Source: Desulfobacteraceae bacterium (lineage in GTDB: Bacteria; Desulfobacterota; Desulfobacteria; Desulfobacterales; Desulfobacteraceae). From it: a DNA stretch of 64,000 bases. The stretch lies in the NCBI GenBank assembly GCA_016744295.1, contig JADGEQ010000001.1:231749-295748 (forward strand). Reading direction: 5' to 3'. The position numbers and the translations under genes are program-made. Position 1 is the stretch's first letter. Every line of letters starts with the position of its first letter. The notes beneath the pieces are model-generated. The model saw only the letters and a list, made by a program, of their open reading frames with translations. It had not been told where the DNA came from and did no database searches. Of the stretch, positions 1-9,686 are shown in pieces.

Positions 1-755
1 CCCGCAGTTACCATGCTGCCGCCAAAAAGTTCCCACTTTAAAATATCTGCATACTTTAGCCCTGCCCTTTGGCAGGTTGATTCAATGCGGGCACGAGATT
101 CCCCGGGTTCAAGGGAGGTGCAGCCCCATAGTTTTTTTATGAGGACCGGCCCGAAAATGGAAACCATGGTCAAAAAAGATATGATATAGACAATTTCACC
201 GGCGGTTGTATTAAAATAGTTTTTCACAGGTGCATAGGGAAAAAACTGAACCATGTCTGCAAACAAAGACAGACAAAACCAGGGAAGCAAGGCCGGCAGG
301 GAAAATGAAATGTTTGAAAAAATAAAATTTTTCTTGGTCAACTCTCCTGGAAAATAGCGTTTTTGAACCCCATAGGCGGCATTCCAGATGATAACAAGAT
401 AGACAAGAAAAAGTCCCAGAAATAAAACAGCCCCAAGCGTTGGAATAAGTGAGAACAACCGGATGTCGGTAAAGAAAAAAGGGAGCCTGAACAGATAAAT
501 ATTGACAGCAAAAAGCATTAATGCCGTTAGGGATAGCTTTGAAATAGCCCCATTGATGGAATGATCCAGCCCCACATACGAATGTTTCCCTTGGGCAAGC
601 TTTTTAAACCATGTGTGGCAGACCAGGGCAAAAACAGCCAGGGATATCAGGCTGTAATAGATACTATTTGGATCTACCCTTGCAGTTTTATCAAACAATT
701 CGGAAGCGGTATAGATCACTAGGGCGATGAGAAAATATAAAAAATTTGAAAACAC
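1..755 (-). CDS. M48-family metalloprotease, partial (N-terminal part)
   Basis: An open minus-strand frame runs off the left edge; no stop occurs between the GTG at 755 and base 1. GTG is chosen because a GGAAA ribosome site lies just upstream and the stop of the Nudix gene is 12 bases before it, so the two are probably co-transcribed. The visible ~250 residues hold about five hydrophobic membrane segments (starting FSNFLYFLIALVIY), then a soluble stretch with RARIESTCQRAGLKYADIL, typical of the region before the catalytic HExxH of membrane-anchored M48 proteases in Desulfobacterota. The zinc motif itself would lie beyond the window, so the family call rests on the N-terminal pattern and is an inference. 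Confidence 0.6.
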   Translation of the reverse strand, partial: MFSNFLYFLIALVIYTASELFDKTARVDPNSIYYSLISLAVFALVCHTWFKKLAQGKHSYVGLDHSINGAISKLSLTALMLFAVNIYLFRLPFFFTDIRLFSLIPTLGAVLFLGLFLVYLVIIWNAAYGVQKRYFPGELTKKNFIFSNISFSLPALLPWFCLSLFADMVQFFPYAPVKNYFNTTAGEIVYIISFLTMVSIFGPVLIKKLWGCTSLEPGESRARIESTCQRAGLKYADILKWELFGGSMVTA

Positions 756-767
756 GAGAAAATTTCC

Positions 768-1364
768 TTAACAGATAATACCGTAATCGGCAAACATGCG
801 TAACACCATCCACGATTTAACATCAAACTTGAGATCAACTTTTGAGATTAATTCTCCAGCCGCTTGCCGGGAAAGCATGATAACCTCGATTTCCTCGGAC
901 ATTTCATTGAATTCATTGCTGGGTTCCCCATCACATTCAACAAACAAAAGACTGATATTTTCATCTGTCATTCCCGATGAAGAATAAATCGGTGGACTGA
1001 ATTTTAAAACCCGGGTGACCTCCAGGCCTGTTTCTTCTAAAAGTTCACGTTTCCCGGCCTGCACAATGGATTCCCCCCTGTCCACAAGGCCTGCGGGAAA
1101 ACCATACTGATAATCGCCCAGGGCCACCCGAAACTCCTTGATAATCACCAATTTTTCTTCCAGCCTGTGAAAGGGAACCACCACCACCGCATCCGGGATG
1201 CCGGGTTCACTGTTCACGCCAGCTTCTCTATTCAAGGGATTGGGCAAATGGGACCGGGATGCAAACACCCAATTTTTCATATTGTCTGCCCGATCCCTGT
1301 ATTGGGCGGAAAACAGGTTCAGGTGTTTGCGGTCGGTAATTTTTTCGATCTGACAGATCTCCAT
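768..1364 (-). CDS. Nudix hydrolase, ADP-sugar pyrophosphatase-like
   Basis: 198 residues. The complete Nudix box is at residues 92-114: G92, five residues, E98, seven residues, then RELLEETGL, matching GX5EX7REUXEEXGU. The preceding EFRVALGDYQYGFPAG resembles ADP-ribose pyrophosphatases, which hydrolyse ADP-ribose to AMP and ribose-5-phosphate; exact substrate is an inference. The ATG at 1364 has a GGGAGTGAG ribosome site. It is the first gene of a probable two-gene minus-strand unit with the M48 protease 12 bases downstream. A macro-domain protein at 6962 could belong to the same ADP-ribose turnover, but the two are not linked in one operon. Confidence 0.85.
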   Translation of the reverse strand: MEICQIEKITDRKHLNLFSAQYRDRADNMKNWVFASRSHLPNPLNREAGVNSEPGIPDAVVVVPFHRLEEKLVIIKEFRVALGDYQYGFPAGLVDRGESIVQAGKRELLEETGLEVTRVLKFSPPIYSSSGMTDENISLLFVECDGEPSNEFNEMSEEIEVIMLSRQAAGELISKVDLKFDVKSWMVLRMFADYGIIC

Positions 1365-1495
1365 CTCACTCCCTTAGATCATAATATTAAATCACAAAAT
1401 TAAATATCAATTTTTACATAGGATAAGCATGAAAAAGAAAAAACACCACCCCAAAAAAGTAACTGGCCTAAAGAACCCAATAAATTGCAAAAAAT

Positions 1496-2158
1496 TTAAT
1501 TGATGTACATCAAATATCGAAATGAAAGCCAGAAATGGCAGGCACTTCCCAAAATGACAAAAAGGTGCCATATTTCATGGAAACCCATTATTTGGGGAAA
1601 GGGATTTGGTTTTTTAAGCGCATAAATCAGGGCGCCGCCACTGTAAAACACCCCACCCAGAACCAACCAGAAAATACAAATGGGTTCAAGGGTTTTGGTC
1701 AGGGGATAAATAACCACCATACACAGCCAGCCCATCATCAGATAAATCATGGTGGAGACCCACCTGGGTGCATTTATAAAAAATATTTTTATAAAAATTC
1801 CAATAACGGCAATGGACCAAATTGTGGCAAAGAGGCTCCACCCCCAGGGCCCCCGAAGAGGCACCAGACAAAGGGGGGTATAAGACCCTGCAATTACCAT
1901 AAAAATCATGATATGATCAATCTTGCGAAATACCAACAGCGCTTTTTCAGATATGTGCAGACCATGGTAGAGAAAGCTCGAGGTATACATGAGGATCAAT
2001 GTGGTGCCAAAAATGGAAAAAGAGACCACATGCCAGACATCGGCCCGGGTGGCAGCAAAAACGACCATGAGGGCCAGCCCGACAGCCGAGGCCAGTGCAC
2101 CTGCCATATGGGAAATGGTGTTTACCGGTTCCCTGAAGATTTTTATGTTTATACCCAT
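1496..2158 (-). CDS. Hemolysin III / PAQR family membrane protein
   Basis: 220 residues with seven predicted hydrophobic segments. Family signatures are visible: EPVNTISHMAGA near the N terminus (conserved His), SSFLYHG and FRKIDHIMIF in the middle, and GFHEIWHLFVILGSACHF near the C terminus. These conserved His and Asp residues are the presumed metal site shared with adiponectin-receptor-type ceramidases. Bacterial members (YqfA/HlyIII) are inner-membrane proteins of uncertain function; hydrolase activity here is an inference. Stands alone, divergent from the aap operon, with no partner gene. Confidence 0.88.
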   Translation of the reverse strand: MGINIKIFREPVNTISHMAGALASAVGLALMVVFAATRADVWHVVSFSIFGTTLILMYTSSFLYHGLHISEKALLVFRKIDHIMIFMVIAGSYTPLCLVPLRGPWGWSLFATIWSIAVIGIFIKIFFINAPRWVSTMIYLMMGWLCMVVIYPLTKTLEPICIFWLVLGGVFYSGGALIYALKKPNPFPQIMGFHEIWHLFVILGSACHFWLSFRYLMYIN

Positions 2159-2406
2159 ACAACTACCCTACCTTTACGCTTAATGGATTCAACAAGAACC
2201 AACCCCTTTTACATTTTTTTTACCAACTTCAAAACATTCTCTCACTGTGGCGCCAAGATCAATTGAATTCATGCATAAGGCCCTATACTGAAAAATAAAC
2301 TCCCTGAAGTAAAAATTCTTGAAAAATTATGCTGGTGTGCTAATACTGACTAAAGTTCTCGGTAATTCATACATTTAATCGCCACAGACAAAAAAGGGGA
2401 GTCGCT

Positions 2407-3420
2407 ATGAAATTGTTTAAGATTTTAATTGTTTGCACCGCCTTTCTCGCAGTATCAACCTGGGCAGGAGCCAGTACACTTGAAGACGTAAAAGCGCAAG
2501 GGTATATCAAAGTTGGTGTTAACGGCGGTGTGTTTGGTTTTAGCATGCCCGATGACAAAGGCGAATGGAAAGGGTTGGATGTGGACACAGCAAAAGCCAT
2601 TGCCGCAGCCGTATTCGGAGATGCCTCCCGGATTAAATTTTCAGCCCTGACGGCTGTCCAGCGACTGCCTGCACTTCAGTCCAAAGAGATTGACGTGCTG
2701 TGCCGCAATACCACCCAGACCCTGTCACGGGAAACCAAATCCGGTCTGAACTTTGCCCAGGCCAACTATTATGACGGTCAAGGGTTTCTGATTGCCAAAA
2801 AACTGGGCGTAAAAAGTGCCAAAGAATTAGGTGGCGCAACTGTTTGTGTTCTTCCCGGCACCACAACAGAAATGAATGCAGCAGATTATTTTAGAACAAA
2901 CGGAATGAAATGGTCTCCGGTTGTAATTGAAAATACTGCGGAACTGAACAAAGCATTCTTTGCCGGCCGTTGTGACGTCCTGACATCCGACGCCTCTCAG
3001 TTGGCGGCCCAGCGATCGGTTGCTCCCAACCCCAACGACTATGAACTGCTGCCCGAAATCATATCCAAAGAACCCCTTGCCCCTGTTGTCCGACATGGGG
3101 ATGACCAATGGTTTGACATTGTCAACTGGGCGGTTATGGCATTGATCCAGGCAGAAGAATTTGGCATCACCTCTAAAAATGTGGATGAGATGCTCAACTC
3201 CAAAAACCCCGGTATCCAAAGATTTCTCGGCGTAACCCCCGGCATGGGCGGAAACCTGGGCCTGGATGAAAAATGGGCATATAATATCGTAAAACAAGTT
3301 GGCAACTACGGCGAAATATTCGATAGAAATATCGGTCCTGACACTCCCCTTGCACTACAGCGCGGTCTCAACGCCCTCTGGACAGAAGGCGGCCTGATGT
3401 ACGCATCCCCCATCCGATAG
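2407..3420 (+). CDS. aapJ: General L-amino acid ABC transporter, periplasmic binding protein
   Basis: 337 residues with a Sec signal peptide (KLFKILIVCTAFLAVSTWAGA, cleavage near residue 22). The mature part begins TLEDVKAQGYIKVGVNGG, typical of family-3 solute-binding proteins, and LSRETKSGLNFAQANYYDGQ matches the Aap/Bzt clade. It captures polar L-amino acids in the periplasm and delivers them to AapQM. The ATG follows a strong GGGGAG ribosome site. First gene of aapJQMP; 72 bases with a GC-rich hairpin separate it from aapQ, a common arrangement that gives the binding protein more mRNA than the permeases. Confidence 0.93.
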   Translation: MKLFKILIVCTAFLAVSTWAGASTLEDVKAQGYIKVGVNGGVFGFSMPDDKGEWKGLDVDTAKAIAAAVFGDASRIKFSALTAVQRLPALQSKEIDVLCRNTTQTLSRETKSGLNFAQANYYDGQGFLIAKKLGVKSAKELGGATVCVLPGTTTEMNAADYFRTNGMKWSPVVIENTAELNKAFFAGRCDVLTSDASQLAAQRSVAPNPNDYELLPEIISKEPLAPVVRHGDDQWFDIVNWAVMALIQAEEFGITSKNVDEMLNSKNPGIQRFLGVTPGMGGNLGLDEKWAYNIVKQVGNYGEIFDRNIGPDTPLALQRGLNALWTEGGLMYASPIR

Positions 3421-3439
3421 TTCTTTTAATTCAACGGTT

Positions 3440-3465
3440 GGTCCGGGGAAATTCACCCCCGGGCC
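3440..3465 (+). terminator. Intercistronic hairpin aapJ-aapQ
   Basis: GGTCCGGGG at 3440-3448 pairs with CCCCGGGCC at 3457-3465 (one G-T pair) around a seven-base loop. No long T tract follows, so it more likely protects the aapJ message or partly attenuates read-through than fully terminates. Confidence 0.6.
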
Positions 3466-3492
3466 GCCCTTTTAGCCGGCACCGTAAAAAAC

Positions 3493-4668
3493 ATGAAAAA
3501 TAGCATATCAGAAGAAAAAATACCCTTCTGGCTTGATCCTGACAAGCGAGCCATTTTCTACCAGGGGTTCACCTTTTTAATGGTGGGCCTTTTGGCTTGG
3601 TATCTGGTGAACAACACCCTTGTCAATTTAGAAAAACAATCTATCTCTTCGGGGTTTGGATTTCTGGATCAAGAAGCCGCCTTTGAGATCGGTGAAAGCA
3701 CGATTCAATATTCGGCAGCCGATTCCTACGGCAGGGCATTGGTGGTGGGGGCCTTAAACACATTAAAGGTTTCTTTTATCGGCATGGTCCTGAGTCTGAT
3801 CATTGGCGTTTTAGTCGGTGTGGCAAAGCTGTCCTCCAACTGGCTTGTACAAAAGCTTGCCACCATCTATATCGAGGTGATGCAGAATATCCCGATTCTT
3901 TTACAGCTTTTCTTCTGGTATGCTCTTTTTTATGAATCTTTTCCCTCCCCCCAACAGGCACTCAATCCCATTGCTGGCCTGTTCTTCTGCAACAGGGGCG
4001 TTGCCATTGGAGTTCCGGCAGCACACCCAATCCATGCATATATGCTGGCGGCACTGATTTTGGGATTGATACTCTCCTTTGGTATCAAACGCTGGGCGAA
4101 AAAACGAAAATTTGATACGGGCAGGGATTTTCCCGTACTCTGGGCTTTTCTGTTACTTTCGTTGGGGCTTCCCCTCATCACCTGGATAGTGGCAGGTGCC
4201 CCCACCAGGATGAATGTGCCGGCGCTTCGCGGCTTTAACTTCCAGGGCGGAATCATGCTTTCCCCTGAATTCATAGCCCTTCTGTTAGGTCTTGTGATCT
4301 ACACATCCGCCTTTGTGGCCGAAGCGGTACGGGCAGGCATCCAGGCCGTTACCAGAGGACAAACCGAAGCTGCCATGTCCATTGGGCTAAAAAGCGGCCA
4401 TATTCTGAACCTGGTCATTCTTCCCCAGGCACTAAGAGTTATTATTCCGCCCCTGACAAGCCAGATGCTCAACCTGACCAAGAACTCTTCCCTGGCCATT
4501 GCCATTGGATTTCCTGATTTTGTCTCGGTTGCCAATACCACCATCAACCAAACCGGCCAGTCCATAGAAGGAGTTGCCATGATCATGGGGTGCTACCTGA
4601 TCTTCAGCATTTCCACCTCTCTGTTCATGAACTGGTATAATAAAAAATCAAAACTTGTTGAAAGATAG
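3493..4668 (+). CDS. aapQ: General L-amino acid ABC transporter permease AapQ
   Basis: 391 residues, multi-pass inner-membrane permease of the HisM/AapQ type. The N terminus (FWLDPDKRAIFYQGF) and a long periplasmic loop are characteristic of AapQ/BztB. The C-terminal half carries the EAA-type cytoplasmic loop (SAFVAEAVRAGIQAV, then QTEAAMSIGLKSG) that docks on the ATPase. Lies 72 bases after aapJ and 5 bases before aapM; forms the heteromeric channel with AapM. Confidence 0.92.
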   Translation: MKNSISEEKIPFWLDPDKRAIFYQGFTFLMVGLLAWYLVNNTLVNLEKQSISSGFGFLDQEAAFEIGESTIQYSAADSYGRALVVGALNTLKVSFIGMVLSLIIGVLVGVAKLSSNWLVQKLATIYIEVMQNIPILLQLFFWYALFYESFPSPQQALNPIAGLFFCNRGVAIGVPAAHPIHAYMLAALILGLILSFGIKRWAKKRKFDTGRDFPVLWAFLLLSLGLPLITWIVAGAPTRMNVPALRGFNFQGGIMLSPEFIALLLGLVIYTSAFVAEAVRAGIQAVTRGQTEAAMSIGLKSGHILNLVILPQALRVIIPPLTSQMLNLTKNSSLAIAIGFPDFVSVANTTINQTGQSIEGVAMIMGCYLIFSISTSLFMNWYNKKSKLVER

Positions 4669-4673
4669 TTCCT

Positions 4674-5777
4674 ATGGGTATTGTATCAATCGACCAAGCA
4701 TATATCGACAGTATCAAACCCCCGGTAGCAAAACGGGGGATCATTGGCTGGCTGAAGAAAAACCTGTTTAACGGTTTTTTCAACTCCATCTTGAGCATTC
4801 TCATACTGGCATTTCTGGTCTGGTTTCTGCCGCCGTTTATTAAATGGGCCTTGATCGACTCGGTCTGGTTCACAAGCGGTCCTGCCTGCAAAGAATGTGA
4901 AGGGGCCTGCTGGTCAGTGGTATTAAAAAATCTGAGATTTATTATTTTCGGGTTCTACCCCCATGAGCTTCACTGGCGACCATTTGCCGCCATTATGACC
5001 CTGTTCGGTCTGCTCTTTTTTTCAAACAATAAAAAATATTGGTCCAAAAGGTTGGGGTATGCCTGGATCATTGGACTCATCTCCATGGCCCTTCTAATGA
5101 AGGGCGGCATCCTGGGACTAACACCTGTGGACAGCATGAAATGGGGCGGATTGCCCCTGACCCTGCTGCTCTCTGTTTTCGGCCTTACAGCTGCCTACCC
5201 CCTTGGGGTGGTTCTGGCCCTGGGCCGCATATCCAACATGCCCATGATCCGATATCTGTCCATCGGCTATATTGAACTGATACGGGGAGTCCCCCTGATC
5301 AGTCTTTTGTTCATGTCTTCCATTATTTTTCCTTTGTTTTTACCCGAAGGCGTGACCTTTAACAAAATATTGCGAGCCCAGGCAGCCATCATTTTCTTTA
5401 CCGCCGCCTATGTGGCCGAGGTTGTCCGGGGAGGCCTCCAGGGAATGGGCCAGGGACAATACGAGGCAGCCGATGCCCTGGGACTCAACTATTACCAGAC
5501 CATGCGCCTGATTATTTTGCCCCAGGCCCTTAAAATAGTGATCCCCCCGACAGTCAGTGTGCTGGTATCCGCCTTTAAGGACACCTCCCTGGTTGTCATA
5601 ATTGCCTTATACGACTTTCTTTTGACCTCCAAAACAGTTATACAGAATCCGGAATGGATGGGATTTTCAACAGAGTTGTATCTTTTTGTGGCCCTGATGT
5701 ACTTTTTAGGATGCTTTTCAATGTCCAATTTTTCAAGAAAACTTGAAAGAGAACTTGATACCGATAAACGCAGTTAA
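4674..5777 (+). CDS. aapM: General L-amino acid ABC transporter permease AapM
   Basis: 367 residues, the second permease. It has the AapM-specific loop with cysteines (GPACKECEGACWSVV) between the first membrane segments and the EAA loop AAYVAEVVRGGLQGMGQGQ followed by YEAADALGLNYYQTMRL. Starts 5 bases after the aapQ stop, indicating coupled translation. Pairs with AapQ in the inner membrane. Confidence 0.92.
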   Translation: MGIVSIDQAYIDSIKPPVAKRGIIGWLKKNLFNGFFNSILSILILAFLVWFLPPFIKWALIDSVWFTSGPACKECEGACWSVVLKNLRFIIFGFYPHELHWRPFAAIMTLFGLLFFSNNKKYWSKRLGYAWIIGLISMALLMKGGILGLTPVDSMKWGGLPLTLLLSVFGLTAAYPLGVVLALGRISNMPMIRYLSIGYIELIRGVPLISLLFMSSIIFPLFLPEGVTFNKILRAQAAIIFFTAAYVAEVVRGGLQGMGQGQYEAADALGLNYYQTMRLIILPQALKIVIPPTVSVLVSAFKDTSLVVIIALYDFLLTSKTVIQNPEWMGFSTELYLFVALMYFLGCFSMSNFSRKLERELDTDKRS

Positions 5778-5796
5778 TTTTTTTTAGGAAGATAAA

Positions 5797-6570
5797 ATGA
5801 CCGATTCCAACTCAAAAGGAAACAATATAAGCGACAACGATACCATCATTCAGATCAAGGATTTGAACAAATGGTATGGTGATTTTCATGTGTTGAGAAA
5901 TATCAATCTTGAAGTCAAAAAAAAAGAAAAAATAGTCATTTGCGGTCCATCCGGTTCCGGAAAATCCACCCTTATCCGCTGCATCAACCGACTGGAAGAA
6001 CACCAGAAGGGAAAAATAATCGTGGACGGGGTTGAATTGACCAATAACCTAAAAAATATCGAAAAAATCAGAACCGAAGTGGGAATGGTCTTCCAGCATT
6101 TTAACCTGTTTCCCCATCTAACCATCCTTGAGAATCTCACGCTAGGACCGGTTTGGGTCCGAAAAACCCCCAAGAAAGAAGCGGAAGAAACAGCCATGTT
6201 TTACCTGGAAAAGGTAAAAATCGCAGAACAGGCCAAAAAATTTCCCGGCCAACTATCCGGCGGACAACAGCAGCGGGTAGCCATTGCCAGAAGTTTGTGC
6301 ATGAAACCCAAGGTCATGCTCTTTGACGAGCCTACCTCTGCCCTTGATCCAGAAATGGTCAAGGAAGTTCTGGATGTAATGGTACAACTCAGCGATGAAG
6401 GCATGACAATGATCGTGGTTTCCCACGAAATGGGGTTTGCCAAGACAGTGGCACAAAGGGTTATGCTCATGGATGCAGGTATGATTTTGGAAGAAAACAA
6501 CCCCATTGATTTTTTTGAAAACCCTCAACATGAACGGACAAAGTTTTTCCTCAGCCAAATTCTCCACTAA
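5797..6570 (+). CDS. aapP: General L-amino acid ABC transporter ATP-binding protein
   Basis: 257 residues with all ABC ATPase motifs: Walker [10 protein letters not shown] near residue 50, Q-loop [12 protein letters not shown], signature LSGGQQQR near 153, Walker [13 protein letters not shown], and the switch His in VVSHEMGFA. The sequence is the GlnQ/AapP type of polar amino acid transporters. Follows aapM by 19 bases and closes the operon. The ATG has AGGAAG ahead of it. Confidence 0.93.
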   Translation: MTDSNSKGNNISDNDTIIQIKDLNKWYGDFHVLRNINLEVKKKEKIVICGPSGSGKSTLIRCINRLEEHQKGKIIVDGVELTNNLKNIEKIRTEVGMVFQHFNLFPHLTILENLTLGPVWVRKTPKKEAEETAMFYLEKVKIAEQAKKFPGQLSGGQQQRVAIARSLCMKPKVMLFDEPTSALDPEMVKEVLDVMVQLSDEGMTMIVVSHEMGFAKTVAQRVMLMDAGMILEENNPIDFFENPQHERTKFFLSQILH

Positions 6571-6961
6571 ATTGCCTTACAAGCACCACTCTTTTTCCCC
6601 TTTTTTTATCTAATGGCAGCACTCTGTCAGAAAATCTTTTCACCTCTGGCAGGGTGCGCAACAAATGACTATTCACCAAATCAACGATATATCAACAATT
6701 TTCATGGAGATCTAATTGTAGGTGGGCAAAAATTTCCTGGAACACCACCATTTCAGCGCCGTTTCGACTGACTTTTTCAATAAGTTCCGTGCTTGCATCC
6801 AAATTTTAAAAGCCTGGAGAGGCCTGTACCAGCTCATCAATGATGAATAATGATGGATAATTGTTCCCAGATCAAACTTTCATTCCAGTCAGGAATATTT
6901 TTTGCATCTATCCAAACGTATCGTTAATAACAGATAAAAATCCAGCAAAAAAAGGAAAGAT
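6571..6961. other. Non-coding stretch after aapP
   Basis: 391 bases without an intact gene. It contains an imperfect inverted repeat (GCACTCTG near 6622 with CAGGGTGC near 6650) that could act as an aapP transcript end, and the possible nitrilase remnant listed separately. Upstream of the macro-domain gene there is a usable ribosome site (AAGGAAAG) ending just before the ATG at 6962. Confidence 0.5.
6692..6800 (-). pseudogene. Possible remnant of a nitrilase-superfamily gene
   Basis: One minus-strand frame reads DASTELIEKVSRNGAEMVVF followed by QEIF and a stop soon after. This resembles the conserved N-terminal block of nitrilases (LIEEAAxxGAxLVVFPEAF), which carries the catalytic Glu; here the Pro before Glu is replaced by Gln. 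No start codon or continuation was found, so if real it is a decayed fragment of about 36 codons. The match is short and judged by eye only. Confidence 0.3.
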
Positions 6962-7426
6962 ATGAAACATCTAAAGGGAGATCTGATTCAGCTGGCCCTT
7001 TCAGGAAAATTTGATGTTATCATCCACGGGTGCAATTGTTTTTGCAGCATGGGGGCAGGCATTGCAAAACAGATCAAAGATAGATTCCCAAATGCATATG
7101 AAGCGGATCTTAAAACCCGGCCAGGCGACAAAAACAAATTGGGAACATATTCAAAAGCCAGGATCCAAGTAGGTAACCAGGCCCTGACGATCATAAACGG
7201 ATATACCCAGCACCACTATTCCGGATCCAAAGTGCTGGCAGACTATGATGCCATTGCCTCTGTATTTTCACTTGTAAAAACAAATTTTTCAGGAAAAAAA
7301 ATCGGCTACCCAAAAATCGGTGCCGGGCTTGCCAAAGGAGACTGGAATAAAATCTGTGGTATTATTGATCACCAACTTATGGGAGAAAATCACACCCTGG
7401 TTGAATATTTGAGTTTGCAAAAATAG
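6962..7426 (+). CDS. Macro-domain (ADP-ribose-binding) protein
   Basis: 154 residues covering one macro domain. The ligand-binding motifs are visible: DVIIHGCNCFCSMGAGIAKQI (GxN and GxGIA loops) and IGYPKIGAGLAKGDW for the second phosphate loop. It resembles the ADP-ribose-1''-phosphate phosphatase/Poa1-like branch, which binds or hydrolyses ADP-ribose derivatives in the cytoplasm; the activity is inferred. The gene stands alone, 57 bases before argC on the same strand. No ART or DarT-like toxin partner was found beside it. Confidence 0.85.
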   Translation: MKHLKGDLIQLALSGKFDVIIHGCNCFCSMGAGIAKQIKDRFPNAYEADLKTRPGDKNKLGTYSKARIQVGNQALTIINGYTQHHYSGSKVLADYDAIASVFSLVKTNFSGKKIGYPKIGAGLAKGDWNKICGIIDHQLMGENHTLVEYLSLQK

Positions 7427-7482
7427 TAATTATGACATAAATTAAGCCCAAAATAATAATTTAACCAGGCAGGAAATATATT

Positions 7483-8520
7483 ATGATTAAGGTCGGCATT
7501 GCAGGAGCATCGGGCTATACAGGAGTGGAACTTGTCAAATTAATTTCCAACCACCCCAAAGCCCGGCTGGAAACGATTACTTCCAGCAGCTACAAGGGAA
7601 AACCTTTGACAGATATTTTCCCCTCCATGAGGGGATTTGAATCCCTCATTTGTGAAGATCTGGATGCACAAGCACTTTCAACCAGGGTGGATCTCATGTT
7701 TCTCGCCCTACCCCACAAGGTTTCCATGTCCTATGCAGCCCCCTTAATAGAACAGGGCATTCGCGTGATTGATCTGTCTGCGGATTTCAGATTTAATAAT
7801 CCAGATACCTATGAAAAGGCTTATCAGACACATACGAATACAGACCTTCTGGCGGAGAGTGTTTACGGGTTGTCTGAAATATACCGGGATCAAATCAAAA
7901 GCGCAAGAATCGTTGGGAACCCCGGATGCTATCCCACCACAATTCTTCTGGCCCTGCTCCCCCTTATCAGGGAGAAACTCATAGAACCCACAGGAATTAT
8001 TTCCGATTCTAAATCCGGTGTCAGCGGCGCCGGCAGATCTCTGTCTCTGGCTGCCCACTATTGTGAAGCAAATGAATCTTTCACACCCTACAAAATCGGA
8101 AATCACCGTCACACCCCGGAAATAGAGGAAATATTAAGTATACATTCAGGAAAAGAGATCAAGATAACCTTTGTACCCCACCTGGTACCGGTTACAAGGG
8201 GAATGGTCTCCACAATTTACGGACAGGCCGCCAAATCTGTTTGTCTTAAAGATATTCGCCAGGCATACCGAAAATGGTATAAGGGAGAACCTTTTGTCCG
8301 ACTGCTGCCCGACAAAAGTTTTCCTGCCATGTCCCATGTCAGGGGGACAAATTGCTGTGATATCGGCTGCCATTTTGATGCAGATACGGGCAGAATAATC
8401 CTTGTTTCTGCCATTGACAACCTGCTAAAGGGTGCCGCAGGACAAGCGGTTCAAAATATGAATATTATGTTTGGGCTGGTCGATGAAATTGGTTTGAATT
8501 ATGTTCAGACCCCTTTGTGA
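7483..8520 (+). CDS. argC: N-acetyl-gamma-glutamyl-phosphate reductase
   Basis: 345 residues, the usual length. The NADP-binding start IKVGIAGASGYTGVELVKL, the active-site Cys149 in GNPGCYPT, the SGVSGAGR loop and HRHTPEI are all present. It reduces N-acetylglutamyl phosphate to the semialdehyde in arginine biosynthesis. No other arg gene is adjacent. The ATG at 7483 follows CAGGAAA. Confidence 0.96.
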   Translation: MIKVGIAGASGYTGVELVKLISNHPKARLETITSSSYKGKPLTDIFPSMRGFESLICEDLDAQALSTRVDLMFLALPHKVSMSYAAPLIEQGIRVIDLSADFRFNNPDTYEKAYQTHTNTDLLAESVYGLSEIYRDQIKSARIVGNPGCYPTTILLALLPLIREKLIEPTGIISDSKSGVSGAGRSLSLAAHYCEANESFTPYKIGNHRHTPEIEEILSIHSGKEIKITFVPHLVPVTRGMVSTIYGQAAKSVCLKDIRQAYRKWYKGEPFVRLLPDKSFPAMSHVRGTNCCDIGCHFDADTGRIILVSAIDNLLKGAAGQAVQNMNIMFGLVDEIGLNYVQTPL

Positions 8521-8587
8521 CCAATAAAAAAATTACTGACAAATATTGTGCTTGACATAAATTAATTATCTAACTAAGAAAGTGATA

Positions 8588-9514
8588 ATGAAAAAACGAA
8601 TAAAAATATGGCTTCATTCCGGTTCTAATTCCAATATCAGGGAAATATCCATTCACAAACTAAGTTTAGTTTTTTTCCTTCTTCTTGTCATGGGGGCCGG
8701 GGGCAGTCTTTCCTATCTGGGGTACGATTACTATCGCTTGAAGGCTATCTCCTTTAACAACAGCACCCTAACCCAGACAATTGATTCCCATCGCAATGAG
8801 ATCAAAGACCAGAGAGATCAGATTCAGGCCTTTGCTGTAAATATTGAAGTTCTTAAAAGTCAGGTGGATAACTTGTCAAAACTGGAAGGTAAGGTCAGAC
8901 TCATTGCCGATATCGGAAGAACCGATAATTCTTCTGGCCTGATAGGCATTGGCGGCATACCGGAGAATGACCTTGACCAGGACATCCCCCTGGAAGCCCG
9001 GCACAACAACCTGATTCGGGAAATGCACCAGCAGGTAAACCAAACCACCCTGGCTGCCAAACAGCAGGTACTCAATTTTGAAGACCTTATTGGCCAACTT
9101 GAGAAAAAAAGGAATCTTCTGGCATCAACCCCCTCTATCAAACCTGTTGACGGGTGGATCACATCTAAATTCGGATATAGGAAATCTCCCTTCACCGGGA
9201 AAAGGAGCTTTCATTCCGGACTGGACATCTCAAACAAGACAGGAACAAAAATCATTTCAACTGCAAATGGCAAGGTTTCCTATGCAGCCCCTAAAATTAA
9301 TTTTGGCAACCTTGTTATCATTGATCATGGATATGGCAGGGTAACAAAATACGGACACCTTCAAAAGATTCTGGTCAAACCCGGCCAAAAAGTAAAAAGA
9401 GGGGAGGTAATTGCCCTTCTTGGCAACACCGGTAAGAGCACAGGCCCCCATGTCCACTACGAGGTGCGGATCAACGGTGCTCCAGTCAACCCGCTTAAAT
9501 ATATACTTAATTGA
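8588..9514 (+). CDS. M23-family (LytM) metallopeptidase, membrane-anchored
   Basis: 308 residues from the ATG at 8588 (a GTG two codons earlier is also in frame). Order: short basic N terminus, one membrane segment (LVFFLLLVMGAGGSLSYLGY), a periplasmic coiled coil (about 45-180), then a LytM domain near 195-305 with the zinc ligands of HSGLD and HVHYE. It probably cleaves or regulates cleavage of peptidoglycan cross-links in the periplasm. It precedes secA by 172 bases in the same direction, an order often seen in this lineage. Confidence 0.9.
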   Translation: MKKRIKIWLHSGSNSNIREISIHKLSLVFFLLLVMGAGGSLSYLGYDYYRLKAISFNNSTLTQTIDSHRNEIKDQRDQIQAFAVNIEVLKSQVDNLSKLEGKVRLIADIGRTDNSSGLIGIGGIPENDLDQDIPLEARHNNLIREMHQQVNQTTLAAKQQVLNFEDLIGQLEKKRNLLASTPSIKPVDGWITSKFGYRKSPFTGKRSFHSGLDISNKTGTKIISTANGKVSYAAPKINFGNLVIIDHGYGRVTKYGHLQKILVKPGQKVKRGEVIALLGNTGKSTGPHVHYEVRINGAPVNPLKYILN

Positions 9515-9686
9515 TCCATTCCCCCAAAGATTGATTAAACCCGCCCGCCACAACAATCAATTTATTTTAATTTTTTGTTTTATTTTCTATATTAATGCTT
9601 ATATGTTTTACAGCAAGATTTAAATGGCTATTTACGCAATGGCCACACACTTAACACCTACATACTTAACAATAGGTAAATTTTAA

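Noticed and set aside
1535..2266. Plus-strand 243-residue open frame
   Set aside because: Antisense shadow of the hemolysin-III gene; composition is unlike a real protein.
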